This document shows positions 1 through 11,001 of a DNA stretch of 64,000 nucleotides, in pieces. The stretch covers positions 496,001 through 560,000 of the forward strand of contig NZ_JAFCJS010000001.1 in NCBI RefSeq assembly GCF_018130825.1. Direction: 5' to 3'. This DNA comes from Bradyrhizobium liaoningense (GTDB lineage: Bacteria; Pseudomonadota; Alphaproteobacteria; Rhizobiales; Xanthobacteraceae). Positions within the stretch are counted from its first letter, which is position 1. Each line of letters starts with the position of its first letter. A program made the translations under genes and the position numbers. The notes beneath the pieces were generated by a model. The model ran no database searches. It was not told the DNA's origin and saw nothing but the letters and a program-made list of their open reading frames with translations.

Positions 1-927
1 GTGCTCGCCGCCAGCCTTGCTTGCCCGGGCTGCGCCTCCGCCGAGGAGGCGTTCGTCACCAACCAGCTCAGCGACGATCTGATGGTCGTCGACCTCGCGA
101 TCTCGCGTAGCGTTGCGACCATCCCGATCGGCGGCAAGCCGGCGGGCGTAGCCGTCAGCGCCGACGGGCGCTTCGCCTATGTCACGAGCCCGGACGCCAA
201 GGCGGTGACGGTGGTGGATGCCGCCACGCGGCAGGTCGCTGGCCGGATCGAGGTCGGCGGCGGGCCGCTCGGCATCGCGGTCGCCCCCGACGGCAAGACG
301 ATCTATGTCGCGGACTGGTATGCGGCGGCGGTGCGGGTGATCGATGCCGCGAGCCTCAGCGTCACCGCCAGCATCGTGGTCGGTGCCTCGCCGTCGGGCC
401 TGGCGGTGACGCCTGACGGCAAGCTGCTGCTCTCGGCCGACCGCGACGACGACAGCGTCTCCGTCGTCGACACCGCGACGCGCCAGCGCAAGGCAACCAT
501 CAAGGTCGGCACCCGCCCGTTCGGCGTCACCATCGATGCCGAGGGAAGGCGCGCCTACAGCGCCAATGTCGGCTCCGACGATGTCTCGGTCATCGATATC
601 GCGGAAGCGCGCGAGATCGGCCGCGTGCCGGTCGGAATGCGCCCCTATGCGGTGGCGCTGACGCTGGGCCGCGGTTTCGTCACCGACCAGTATGGCGGCA
701 CGGTCAGCGTGTTCGACCTCGCAAGCCTGAAGCCGGTCAAGCGCATCAATGTCGGCGACTACCCCGAAGGCATCAATGCAACCGCCGACGGCAAGCGCAT
801 CATCGTCGCCTGCTGGGAGAGCAATACGCTGAGCATTATCGATGCGGTCGAATTGAAGGTGATCGGCGAGATCAAGACCGGCGACGGCCCGCGCGCGTTC
901 GGGGCGTTCTTGCGCAGGACGGAGTAG
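1..927 (+). CDS. YVTN-type beta-propeller protein, 5' end cut by the window
   Basis: The visible 308 residues hold about seven repeats of roughly 42 residues with the YVTN signature (for example FAYVTSPDAKAVTVVD and IYVADWYAAAVRVID), which fold as a beta-propeller. The first visible residues (LLAA-like run ending ASA before EEAF) look like the end of a signal peptide, so the true start is probably upstream of the window and the protein is periplasmic or secreted. Such propellers often sit beside PQQ-dependent dehydrogenase genes, but no partner can be seen here. Substrate and role cannot be read from the sequence. Confidence 0.8.
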   Translation: MLAASLACPGCASAEEAFVTNQLSDDLMVVDLAISRSVATIPIGGKPAGVAVSADGRFAYVTSPDAKAVTVVDAATRQVAGRIEVGGGPLGIAVAPDGKTIYVADWYAAAVRVIDAASLSVTASIVVGASPSGLAVTPDGKLLLSADRDDDSVSVVDTATRQRKATIKVGTRPFGVTIDAEGRRAYSANVGSDDVSVIDIAEAREIGRVPVGMRPYAVALTLGRGFVTDQYGGTVSVFDLASLKPVKRINVGDYPEGINATADGKRIIVACWESNTLSIIDAVELKVIGEIKTGDGPRAFGAFLRRTE

Positions 928-937
928 GGGATGTTTT

Positions 938-1025
938 GCCGTAGCCCGCATGAGCGGAGCGACATGCGGGACTCGCTTCAGGCGCGGACGGTCCCGGATG
1001 TCGCTCCGCTCATCCGGGCTACGGA
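938..1025. repeat. Intergenic palindrome, GTAGCCCG(C/G)ATGAGCGGAGCGACAT family
   Basis: Two arms starting GTAGCCCGCATGAGCGGAGC and ending CATCCGGGCTACGG face each other across about 20 bases. The element lies between the converging ends of the propeller gene and the nucleoside hydrolase gene. It is of the kind dispersed in Bradyrhizobium intergenic regions and could also work as a bidirectional terminator. Confidence 0.75.
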
Positions 1026-1026
1026 C

Positions 1027-1947
1027 TCATTTCGATCCGGCAAACGCCTGCAGCTTCACGAAAAAGTCCTTCAGGATTGCGTTGCGGTCCACATAGGTCA
1101 CGTAGCGGATCGCATGCCGTCGTCGGTCGATGCTCCAGGTCATCTGATCGGTAAGAACCGGGGCCGGGATGGTCACGCTCGGTGCCCACGCAGGATTGAG
1201 CAGCCAGCCGACCGGCGCCATGTCCCAGATCTCCTTGGCCCAGCCCATGTGGTCGGACGAATATTCCTTGAAGCGCATGGCGAGAAACGCGCCGATGCTG
1301 CCGTGCGGTTCGACGTAGCGTTCGATCTCCGGCACCGTCGCGTGAAGACGCGAGGTGACGCCCATGCACGGGACGAGGACGAGCGGAACGCCGCTGTCGA
1401 GCAGCACCTGCGCGCCGCCGACGTCCTGCTTCAGATTGAACTCGACCGTGTGGGGCCATTCCAGCGCATGGCCGCCGAGCCAGACCACGACGATCCGGTC
1501 GATGATGTCGGGCGCCCTCAGCAGCGCCGAGGCGACATTGCTGATGGCGCCGATGGCAACGACGTAGAGCGGGTTGTCCGGCGTGCCCGCGCGCGCCCGG
1601 GCGATGAGGTCGTCGACGGCGGGTGCCGTCCGCGCCGTCTTGCCGGGGCCGACATAGTCGGTGACGCCGCGATGAACCAGGCCTTCCGGCGCGACGTTCA
1701 GGCGGTCCAGCAGGCGCAGGATTTCCTGATAGCTCAGCTCCATGCCGTGGCCGGGACTGTCCGCGCGCGCATTGAAGAACGGCGCGGCGTAGATCGCCTC
1801 GACTGAGAGGCGGTCCTTCGACAGCAGCATCTGCACCAGCGCGAACTGGTCGTCGATCTCGTTATAGGTGTCGGTGTCGAGCACGACCCGCAACCGGCCG
1901 GCCGGCGGCTCCAGGAGCTTGAGGCGGCTTGCGTCCGTGAGTGTCAT
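1027..1947 (-). CDS. Nucleoside hydrolase family protein (IunH-like)
   Basis: 306 residues. The N-terminal VVLDTDTYNEIDDQFAL is the Asp-rich calcium-binding motif of inosine-uridine nucleoside hydrolases, and YVVAIGAISNVASAL and the VEFNLKQDVGGAQVLL segment match the later core. The enzyme would split the N-glycosidic bond of a nucleoside or related riboside in salvage. An ATG is available 99 bases further out, but the chosen start has a GAGGAAGG ribosome-binding site 4 bases upstream, and the extra stretch is part of an intergenic repeat. Exact substrate unknown. Confidence 0.87.
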   Translation of the reverse strand: MTLTDASRLKLLEPPAGRLRVVLDTDTYNEIDDQFALVQMLLSKDRLSVEAIYAAPFFNARADSPGHGMELSYQEILRLLDRLNVAPEGLVHRGVTDYVGPGKTARTAPAVDDLIARARAGTPDNPLYVVAIGAISNVASALLRAPDIIDRIVVVWLGGHALEWPHTVEFNLKQDVGGAQVLLDSGVPLVLVPCMGVTSRLHATVPEIERYVEPHGSIGAFLAMRFKEYSSDHMGWAKEIWDMAPVGWLLNPAWAPSVTIPAPVLTDQMTWSIDRRRHAIRYVTYVDRNAILKDFFVKLQAFAGSK

Positions 1948-1967
1948 CGACCTTCCTCGAAAAGTTC

Positions 1968-2080
1968 GTAGGGTGGGGTAGCCCTGCAGATGCGCAAAGC
2001 GCATCTGCTCGGCGTAACCCACCGCTTCTGTTTCTGCGGATGCCAACAGTGGTGGATTACGCTTCGCTAATCCACCCTAC
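1968..2080. repeat. Intergenic palindrome, GTAGGGTGGG family
   Basis: Begins GTAGGGTGGGGTAGCC and ends GCTAATCCACCCTAC, with an inner hairpin GCAGATGCGCAAAGCGCATCTGC. A shorter copy of its right half lies at 21631-21662. The last codons and stop of the HAD gene fall inside the repeat, so that gene's C-terminus is set by the element. Confidence 0.75.
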
Positions 2081-2707
2081 GGTTCCGCGTAAAGTATCCG
2101 CGATGTCGCGCATCTGTTCGAACATGTGGTCCGGCCCCAGCGCCCGCAACGCCGCCGGCGCCGCATAGCCCCAGCTGACCGCGCCGCAGGCAACGCCTGC
2201 GGCCCGCGCCGCCTCGATATCGCGGACCTCGTCGCCGATCGCGATGACGCGGCCGGGGTCCACGCCGGCGCGGCGGACGACCAGGCGGAATTTCGCGGCC
2301 TTGCCAAACAGCGATGCCGAGCAGTCGTAATGCGCGAACAACGCCGCGGCCTCGCCGAGCTTCTCGCGCGCATTGGCTTCGCTGTCGGAGGTCACCAGCG
2401 CGAGCTGCACGCCGTTCTCGACCAGCGTCCGCAGCATCGTCTCGACGCCCGCAAACAGCGCAATCTCGCTGGCTGCCTCCGCCTTCAGCCGCCGCGCATG
2501 CCGCGCGATCGCCGGCAGCTTCCACAGCGGCACCTCGAGCCGGGCGAGGATCTCACGGCTCGAGGCATGCCGCAGCCCCTCGATGTCCTCGTCGGCGACC
2601 CGGCGAAAGCCGAAGCGATCGGCGACATCGTTGATGGTGCGCAGGAACCAGGGAAAGCTGTCGGCGAGGGTGCCGTCGAGATCGAAGATGGCGAGGGAGT
2701 AGGGCAT
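2057..2707 (-). CDS. HAD-superfamily hydrolase, phosphoglycolate-phosphatase-like
   Basis: 216 residues. HAD motif I is FDLDGTLADS near residue 6, motif II is LVTSDSEAN, the conserved lysine lies in KAAKFRLVV, and motif IV is VIAIGDEVRDIEAA. A helical cap follows motif I as in GPH/PGP-type phosphatases. It would remove phosphate from a small metabolite. Reading upstream of this ATG gives non-homologous residues, so the start is placed directly before YSLAIFDLDG. The final residues are encoded by the neighbouring intergenic repeat. Substrate not predictable. Confidence 0.87.
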   Translation of the reverse strand: MPYSLAIFDLDGTLADSFPWFLRTINDVADRFGFRRVADEDIEGLRHASSREILARLEVPLWKLPAIARHARRLKAEAASEIALFAGVETMLRTLVENGVQLALVTSDSEANAREKLGEAAALFAHYDCSASLFGKAAKFRLVVRRAGVDPGRVIAIGDEVRDIEAARAAGVACGAVSWGYAAPAALRALGPDHMFEQMRDIADTLRGTVGWISEA

Positions 2708-2787
2708 GGATTCCGAACGTCGGGCGGGTTGGCGGAGCGTAACCCGCCATCGACCGTTGCGGAAGGGTTGACGGTCCGCCTTGGGAG

Positions 2788-3351
2788 CTAGGATTTCCAG
2801 ACCATGTCTTCCGTCCAACCAAGCTCGGCGAACTCGGCAGATCGAAGCGGCGCTTCGCCTTCCGCAAAGAACTCGTCGAGCTGTGGCGGCGCAACGGCCG
2901 TCTCGGACAGCATGGCATGCGCCTGTCCACGATGATGGATCTGGTGCTGGAACAGATGCATGAGCAGTCGGTCCCGCCGCTCGGTCTGCGCGCGCGTATC
3001 GCGGTTGATGTTCACGGCCTCATCGAGCAGCTCAGGCGTCAGCGCATCGCAGACGGCGATCAGGCGCTTGTCCATTGCGGCTTGCGCAGGCTTTAGCGCG
3101 ACAAGGGAAGGGTACGGCACCTCGTTCTTCCACGCCGCCGGCCCGAGCCACCCGCCCTCCAGCGCATCGATGTAAAAGAGGTCGATGATGTAGATGTGGT
3201 TCAGCGTACGCTGCAGGCTCGGGAAAAAGCCGGTCCGGTGGGCTTCGAACTCAGCCTGGGACAGCGCGACGCAGGCGGCGAGAAGCCGGTGATTGGCCCA
3301 GGCATTGTTGTAGGCGAAGGCGCGGTAGGTTTGGACGAGACCGGCAGGCAT
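2788..3351 (-). CDS. DinB family protein (four-helix bundle, metal-binding)
   Basis: 187 residues. The likely metal-binding histidines are in LNHIYIID and in HLFQHQIHHRGQAHAML, the signature of DinB/YfiT-type bundles. Despite the name, members are usually thiol-dependent or metal-dependent transferases of unknown substrate, not DNA polymerases. A GGGAG ribosome-binding site precedes the ATG. It stands alone between the HAD and barstar genes on the same strand; no SOS box was seen in front of it. Confidence 0.85.
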   Translation of the reverse strand: MPAGLVQTYRAFAYNNAWANHRLLAACVALSQAEFEAHRTGFFPSLQRTLNHIYIIDLFYIDALEGGWLGPAAWKNEVPYPSLVALKPAQAAMDKRLIAVCDALTPELLDEAVNINRDTRAQTERRDRLLMHLFQHQIHHRGQAHAMLSETAVAPPQLDEFFAEGEAPLRSAEFAELGWTEDMVWKS

Positions 3352-3399
3352 TTCGGTTCTCCCTTGGGATCAACGCCAATCCGCCATCGCGTTTTGATC

Positions 3400-3786
3400 C
3401 TACGACCTTTCGCCGGATCGAAGTAGCCACAAGACCTGGTCGCGGTATTGGGCGGGAAAAACGATCGAAAGCGGATGGTGCTCCGACGTCGACAGCTTGC
3501 TGGCCGCGCCTTTCAGTATAGCAACGTAGACCATTGCGCTCCGTACATCCTCGACAAGCGGCACGTCGACGTGCGTCACGAGTACGCGCCCGGATGGCAA
3601 CCAGGATAGATCACGGATGCACTCCTCGAGCGCATCCCAATTTCCTCCAAAATAGTCCGGAAAGCTGAGCTGTGTCGCGATTGCGGTTAGAAGTGCCCTT
3701 TTGGTTGTAATGCTTTGAGGGACGTTGGCGTGTACGGCCGCGTCATGGGATGCGCCATCATCTCCAAACGCGAACCCGACCGGCAT
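3400..3786 (-). CDS. Barstar-like ribonuclease inhibitor, no barnase nearby
   Basis: 128 residues. The core FPDYFGGNWDALEECIRDL is the barstar fold signature (the helix that plugs a barnase active site), and the C-terminal strand VFPAQYRDQVLWLL fits. It starts 8 bases after the uvrA stop on the same strand, so it may be read with uvrA. No guanyl-specific ribonuclease or secreted toxin gene is present in the window, so it is an orphan inhibitor, perhaps guarding against toxins delivered by other cells. The first 20 residues are not conserved-looking and the start could be internal. Confidence 0.8.
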   Translation of the reverse strand: MPVGFAFGDDGASHDAAVHANVPQSITTKRALLTAIATQLSFPDYFGGNWDALEECIRDLSWLPSGRVLVTHVDVPLVEDVRSAMVYVAILKGAASKLSTSEHHPLSIVFPAQYRDQVLWLLRSGERS

Positions 3787-3793
3787 CGCCTTG

Positions 3794-6769
<2,976 letters not shown>

Positions 6770-6866
6770 CCGAGTTGCCCTCAAGGAGCCCAAAGGTGCG
6801 CGATCGCGCCAACAAAAAAGGCGCGCTTCGCCCGGAACCGGGATCGGCGCCGATGGGTGTGGCAGC

Positions 6867-6881
6867 GAACGTAGGAAGAAC
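6867..6881 (-). promoter_or_regulatory. LexA (SOS) box of uvrA
   Basis: GAACGTAGGAAGAAC on the + strand, read GTTC-N7-GTTC in the direction of uvrA. This is the exact alphaproteobacterial LexA consensus, a direct repeat unlike the palindromic Escherichia coli box. It lies 98 bases before the uvrA start, so LexA bound here would repress uvrA until DNA damage. Confidence 0.8.
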
Positions 6882-6992
6882 GGAGACGGATTTCCAGAGG
6901 GAGTTGCGAATCGTCAACGGAATGTTGGCGAACTGGCGGCATCTGGCAGTAGAACGGTGGGCGGAACTGCTCTGAAGCGTGCGGCCAAACAA

Positions 6993-7017
6993 AAAGGCCG
7001 GCGCGAGGCCGGCCTTT
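6993..7017 (-). terminator. Rho-independent terminator of first outer-membrane barrel gene
   Basis: Ten-base-pair stem AAAGGCCGGC / GCCGGCCTTT with loop GCGAG. On the reverse strand it follows the barrel gene at 7040 and ends in a U-rich run. The same hairpin recurs at 7973 and 8884. Confidence 0.88.
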
Positions 7018-7039
7018 CGTAACGCGGATGGAGCGGGGC

Positions 7040-7792
7040 TCAGTACCTCGCAACCACCGGACCGCCGAAGGTATAGTTCAAGCGAACCGTGGCCATATCC
7101 ACGTCCTGCTTGATGCTGTCGCTGCGGGTGTTCACGCCGAGGAAGGTGAAGGTATCGGTGTGCTTGCCCATGAACAGGTGGTTGTATTCGACGCCGACCG
7201 ACCAGTTCGGAGCGAAGCCGAACTCGATGCCGGTGCCGACGGTGCCGCCCCAGCGGGTCTCGTTGGCAGTGTCGAGCGTGACGCCGGCGAAAGTGCCGCT
7301 GAACTTGTTGTGGGTGACGGCCGCGCCGCCCTTTACGTACCAGAGCACGTTGTTCCAAGCGTAGCCCACCTGACCGGTGAAGAGGCCGATGGCGTCGATC
7401 TTGGTGTTGTTCACCAGCGGGAAGAAAGCGGCGGGCGAGCTGGTGTTCGAGCCCTTCAGGTCAGCCCAATCGCCCTGGGCTTCGAGGCCGAACACCCAGC
7501 TGGCGGACTGCCAGCGATAGCCGATCTGGCCGCCGACAATTGCGCCGGTCGCATTGTGGCAACCTTCCGCCGTGACGGGCACAGCCACGCCGACCACAGC
7601 GGTCGTATCCCAGCAATTGTGGCTCGAGCCACCACCGGCGTTGGCGCCGATGTAGAATCCGCTCCAGTTGTAAATCGAGGCCACCGCGACCGGCGCCTTG
7701 GTGTAGGGGCGGGCCGCAAGATCGGCCGCCGAGGCCGGTGTCAACGCGCTGAGTACGAACAGACTGGCCGAAGCCAGCAAAATCTTCTTCAT
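7040..7792 (-). CDS. Outer-membrane beta-barrel protein, RopB/Omp25-like (copy 1)
   Basis: 250 residues. A signal peptide (MKKILLASASLFVLSALTPASA) is followed by the genus-typical DLAARPYTKAPVAVASIYNWSGFYIGANAGGG and ends in the barrel motif VRLNYTFGGPVVARY. The small eight-stranded barrel should sit in the outer membrane. It is the first of three similar genes in a row on the same strand; copy 3 is the closer relative (both carry NCWD and GCHNATG and end in a GG.P.ARY motif). Each has its own terminator, so they are separate transcription units. Function beyond envelope structure is not known. Confidence 0.9.
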   Translation of the reverse strand: MKKILLASASLFVLSALTPASAADLAARPYTKAPVAVASIYNWSGFYIGANAGGGSSHNCWDTTAVVGVAVPVTAEGCHNATGAIVGGQIGYRWQSASWVFGLEAQGDWADLKGSNTSSPAAFFPLVNNTKIDAIGLFTGQVGYAWNNVLWYVKGGAAVTHNKFSGTFAGVTLDTANETRWGGTVGTGIEFGFAPNWSVGVEYNHLFMGKHTDTFTFLGVNTRSDSIKQDVDMATVRLNYTFGGPVVARY

Positions 7793-7972
7793 CTGATTCC
7801 CCAGTTTCCGTTTCTCTTTGTTGCCTTCCGCAAGGAAGAGCAGCGGAGCCTATGACCCAACTGACGTCACAACTTTACACTATGGAAGCCTAAGGTTGTG
7901 TCACCGGAGAGCCACATCTCTTCGAAAACATGAGTGGCGGCTGAGGTATATTGCTACGCGTGAAGACAACAA

Positions 7973-7997
7973 AAAGGCCGGCGCGAGGCCGGCCTTT
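7973..7997 (-). terminator. Rho-independent terminator of second barrel gene
   Basis: Same 25-base hairpin as at 6993 (stem AAAGGCCGGC, loop GCGAG), placed about 30 bases after the copy 2 stop codon. The flanks AACAAAAAGG and CTTTCGTAACGCGG are also identical to the first copy. Confidence 0.88.
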
Positions 7998-8026
7998 CGT
8001 AACGCGGGTAGCGTCGGAGACGAAGC

Positions 8027-8695
8027 TTAGTACTTCGCGACGATCGGGCCGCCGAAGTGATAGTTCACGCCGACCTGCACGGTGTGGAAGTTGAGCGAGC
8101 CGGAAGCCACCGGAACGCCGATGTTTCCGAAATAGGTTTCGCTGCCGAGGCTGCGATAGAGGTACTCGCCCTTGACCGACCACTGCGGAGCGAAGAACGC
8201 CTCGACGCCCGCACCGACGGTCCAGCCCGAGTGGAACTTGCTGTCGGAGATGGTCACGCCGAGCGCGCTGGCGCTGAGCTTGTTGTCGATCCAGGCGTAG
8301 CCGCCCGTGCCGTAGAACAGAACGTTGTTGACGGCCCAGCCGATGCGGCCACGCACGGTGCCGAGTGCATCGGTCTTGGAGGTTGCGGTGATGCCGAGCG
8401 CGGTCGCCGAGGCGCTGACGTCAGCCCAGGCGGCATCCGCCTCGAGGCCGAACACAACGTTGCCGGTCTGCCAGTTGTAGCCGGCGGTGCCGCCGACGAA
8501 GCCACCCTTCATCTTCGGATCGGAGTCGGCCTGCCAAGCGCCGCCGCCGACGATACCGAGGTAGAAGCCGGTCCAGTTGTAGACCGAAGCCACAGCGACC
8601 GGAGCCTTGGTGTACGGGCGGGCCGCGAGATCAGCCGCCGTCGCAGGGGCAGCCAGAGCGAACAAACAGGCCGAAGCCAACAAAACCTTCTTCAT
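8027..8695 (-). CDS. Outer-membrane beta-barrel protein, RopB/Omp25-like (copy 2)
   Basis: 222 residues from MKKVLLASACLFALAAPATA, a signal peptide cleaved before ADLAARPYTKAP. The body has YNWTGFYLGIVGGGAW, FGLEADAAWADV and the closing VGVNYHFGGPIVAKY strand ending in an aromatic residue. An in-frame upstream extension of 43 residues is not protein-like and overlaps the promoter, so this ATG is chosen. It lacks the cysteine pair of copies 1 and 3, so the three are diverged rather than recently copied. Confidence 0.9.
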   Translation of the reverse strand: MKKVLLASACLFALAAPATAADLAARPYTKAPVAVASVYNWTGFYLGIVGGGAWQADSDPKMKGGFVGGTAGYNWQTGNVVFGLEADAAWADVSASATALGITATSKTDALGTVRGRIGWAVNNVLFYGTGGYAWIDNKLSASALGVTISDSKFHSGWTVGAGVEAFFAPQWSVKGEYLYRSLGSETYFGNIGVPVASGSLNFHTVQVGVNYHFGGPIVAKY

Positions 8696-8883
8696 TTTTA
8701 ACCTAATCCCAGTCCCAGTTTCTGTTGTTGCCTTCCGTGAACGGAAGGGCATCGGACGCCGTGGTCCAACTGGCGTCGTGCTTACACCAACGAAGCCGCA
8801 AGTTGTGTACCCGAAAAGCCACAACAGTCACAAAACGTCATAATCGCTGACTGATTAGCCCCTTCGCGCGCAGCAGGCAGCAA

Positions 8884-8908
8884 AAAGGCCGGCGCGAGGC
8901 CGGCCTTT
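8884..8908 (-). terminator. Rho-independent terminator of third barrel gene
   Basis: Third copy of the 25-base hairpin (AAAGGCCGGC, GCGAG loop), about 25 bases after the stop of copy 3. That it is better conserved than the genes suggests recent homogenisation or selection for the hairpin. Confidence 0.88.
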
Positions 8909-8932
8909 CGTCAGAAGAGATTAGGCTTGCGA

Positions 8933-9694
8933 TCAGTACCTGGCGATCCCCGGGCCGCCCCAACGGTAGTTCAAGCGGATGAGGGCGAGATCGACGTCCT
9001 GACTGACGCGTTCGGTCTGAACGAAGGCTCCGCCGAAAGTGAAGTCGACGTTTCGGTTGCCGAGGAAGATGTGATCGTACTCGAAGCCCACCGACCAGTT
9101 CGGGGCGAAGCCAAATTCGACTCCCGCGCCGACCGTTCCGCCCCAACGTGTTCCGTTGGCCGAACCGAAGGTCGTGCCAGCACCCACAAAGCCCGGCGCG
9201 ATGATGAGGTCGTATCTGTCGTCCACTACGGCGGCGCCGCCCTTGACGTAGACCAAAACGTTATTCCAGGCATAACCGACCTGACCGGTAATCAAGCCGA
9301 AGGCGTCGACCCGCGTACGGTTCTGCTGACCTGGCGCGGTCGGGCTGATGTTTCTTCCACTGAAGTCAGCCCAGTTGCCTTGGCCTTCCACGCCAAACAC
9401 CCAATTGGCCGACTGCCAGCGATAGCCGACCTGACCACCGACTGTGCCGCCCGTTGCGTTATGGCAGCCGTCATCGATCAGCGTACCGGTGACCGGCGTC
9501 ACGAAGTCCCAGCAATTGCGGCTCGAGCCCCAGCCGCCGTTGATGCCGATGTAGAAACCGCTCCAGTCGTAGATGGTCGCGACCACCGGGGGTGGAGCCT
9601 TGGTATAGGGACGCGCCGCCATATCCGCCGCGCTTGCGGGAGCCGACAGGCCCAACGCCACTACACCGATTGTACCAATCAAAATCTTATTCAT
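8933..9694 (-). CDS. Outer-membrane beta-barrel protein, RopB/Omp25-like (copy 3)
   Basis: 253 residues from MNKILIGTIGVVALGLSAPASA, a signal peptide, then ADMAARPYTKAPPPVVATIYDWSG. The NCWD...GCHNATG cysteine pair and YRWQSANWVFGVEGQGNWADF resemble copy 1, and it ends LNYRWGGPGIARY. GGGGAG lies 6 bases before this ATG, which settles the start against a 71-codon longer reading. Expected in the outer membrane. Confidence 0.9.
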   Translation of the reverse strand: MNKILIGTIGVVALGLSAPASAADMAARPYTKAPPPVVATIYDWSGFYIGINGGWGSSRNCWDFVTPVTGTLIDDGCHNATGGTVGGQVGYRWQSANWVFGVEGQGNWADFSGRNISPTAPGQQNRTRVDAFGLITGQVGYAWNNVLVYVKGGAAVVDDRYDLIIAPGFVGAGTTFGSANGTRWGGTVGAGVEFGFAPNWSVGFEYDHIFLGNRNVDFTFGGAFVQTERVSQDVDLALIRLNYRWGGPGIARY

Positions 9695-10159
9695 TGCAGT
9701 CTCCCCAGGTAAGGTCCGCTTCTTGTTATCCCCGAAGCGGCCAATCAGGCGCGACGCCCATATGAACTTAATTCCGAGGCAACCGTAGCCTAAGCAGGAG
9801 GCAGAGTCCGTCTCCGAAATGCAACACTCGCGGGACAAGTGTGCGGCGTGTAACTTTATGAATGTTAAGTGCTTTTTGCCGATTGCGGGAACCTGAAAAA
9901 GTTCCATTTAACGCGGACCATTTGAGCGGCATGGAGGCACCGTCCGAGCCGGAAATTCCGCACCCGCCTGGAAAGAACAAATCTGGAACGGAGTGGCGGG
10001 TGATGCTATATGTGGGGATAACCCGCGGGCTGATGGGCTGATCGGTCCGCGCAAGCGTATAGGGTCGCCTCAATCAGGTTGCAGGGGACCGCGGGCGCGC
10101 GGCGCGGCCTTGCGAATGCGGCCTTACGAATTCAGTGGCATTTGGAGTGGAGAGCGGCG
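9695..10159. other. Non-coding interval between barrel copy 3 and ssb
   Basis: 465 bases holding the divergent promoters of barrel copy 3 and ssb. Visible elements are a short inverted repeat GGAAC-N8-GTTCC near 9889-9905 and the LexA box at 9975. A 36-codon ORF (9931-10041) begins in it, but it has no clear ribosome-binding site or homology and is not called. Confidence 0.5.
9975..9989 (+). promoter_or_regulatory. LexA (SOS) box of ssb
   Basis: GAACAAATCTGGAAC fits GAAC-N7-GAAC exactly. It lies about 170 bases before the ssb start with no other gene between, so it should make ssb part of the SOS response. It is in the opposite orientation relative to its gene from the uvrA box. Confidence 0.72.
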
Positions 10160-10654
10160 ATGGCGGGAAGCGTCAACAAGGTCATTCTGGTTGGAAATCT
10201 CGGCAAGGATCCTGAAATCCGCCGCACCCAGGACGGGCGGCCGATCGCGAATCTGAGCATCGCGACCTCGGAAACCTGGCGCGACAAGAACAGCGGTGAG
10301 CGCAAGGAAAAGACCGAGTGGCACCGCGTCGTCATCTTCAATGAGGGGCTCTGCAAGGTCGCCGAGCAGTATCTGAAGAAGGGCGCGAAGGTTTACATCG
10401 AGGGCGCGCTCCAGACCCGCAAATGGACCGACCAGAGCGGCGTCGAGAAGTACTCGACCGAGGTCGTGCTCCAGGGCTTCAACTCGACGCTGACGATGCT
10501 CGATGGCCGCGGTGGCGGCGGCGGAGGCGGCAGCTTCGGCGACGAGCCGGGCGGCGATTTCGGCTCCTCCAGTCCGGTCAGCAGTGCGCCGCGCCGTCCC
10601 GTTGCCGCCGGCGGCGGCCGCAACAACGACATGGACGACGACATCCCGTTCTAG
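10160..10654 (+). CDS. ssb: Single-stranded DNA-binding protein
   Basis: 164 residues. The OB-fold begins [21 protein letters not shown] and includes the [23 protein letters not shown] segment, then a glycine-rich linker and the acidic C-terminal tail DMDDDIPF, which docks repair and replication partners. GGAGAG precedes this ATG, and a longer in-frame reading from 10079 lacks support. It coats single-stranded DNA in replication and repair. Its last four bases overlap the convergent phosphatase gene. Confidence 0.97.
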   Translation: MAGSVNKVILVGNLGKDPEIRRTQDGRPIANLSIATSETWRDKNSGERKEKTEWHRVVIFNEGLCKVAEQYLKKGAKVYIEGALQTRKWTDQSGVEKYSTEVVLQGFNSTLTMLDGRGGGGGGGSFGDEPGGDFGSSSPVSSAPRRPVAAGGGRNNDMDDDIPF

Positions 10655-11001
10655 GGCTTGGAAAGGGGCGGCTCGGCCTGGCGCAGATAACGGCCAGCCC
10701 GGTTTTCAAGGATCCGGACAAGGACAGGGTCCATGAATTCGTAGTCGTCCGGAATGTCGAGGCAGATGACCCGCTTGTTGTTCAAGCTGGATCGGAATTT
10801 CCGGTTCAGCTTGTTCCGGTGGGCCTTCTCCATGACGAAGATGATGTCGGCCCATTCGATCTGTTCGGTGGACAGCAAGACGTCCGCGTCGTTCGAAATG
10901 CCGGCCGAGTCGGTCTCGATTCCCGGCCAAGTCGAAAACACCTGCTCGGCGGTCGGGCTGCGGAGGCGATTGGCGCTGCAGACAAAAAGAACATTGGTCA
11001 C
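10651..11001 (-). CDS. Low-molecular-weight protein tyrosine phosphatase family protein
   Basis: 116 residues. CSANRLRSP near the N-terminus fits the C-X5-R-(S/T) phosphate-binding loop, and IPDDYEFMD could supply the general-acid aspartate, as in LMW phosphatases and arsenate reductases. The protein is shorter than the usual 140-160 residues, which is common for a diverged bacterial subgroup. It converges on ssb with a 4-base overlap. True substrate unknown. Confidence 0.82.
   Translation of the reverse strand: MTNVLFVCSANRLRSPTAEQVFSTWPGIETDSAGISNDADVLLSTEQIEWADIIFVMEKAHRNKLNRKFRSSLNNKRVICLDIPDDYEFMDPVLVRILENRAGRYLRQAEPPLSKP

Noticed and set aside
9889..9905. GGAAC-N8-GTTCC repeat as an EcfG stress promoter or LexA site
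   Set aside because: The needed -10 CGTT at the right spacing is absent, and the LexA type of this group is a direct repeat, found instead at 9975.
9931..10041. A 36-codon ORF before ssb
   Set aside because: No convincing ribosome-binding site, no homology, and it covers the LexA box; more likely part of the ssb leader.
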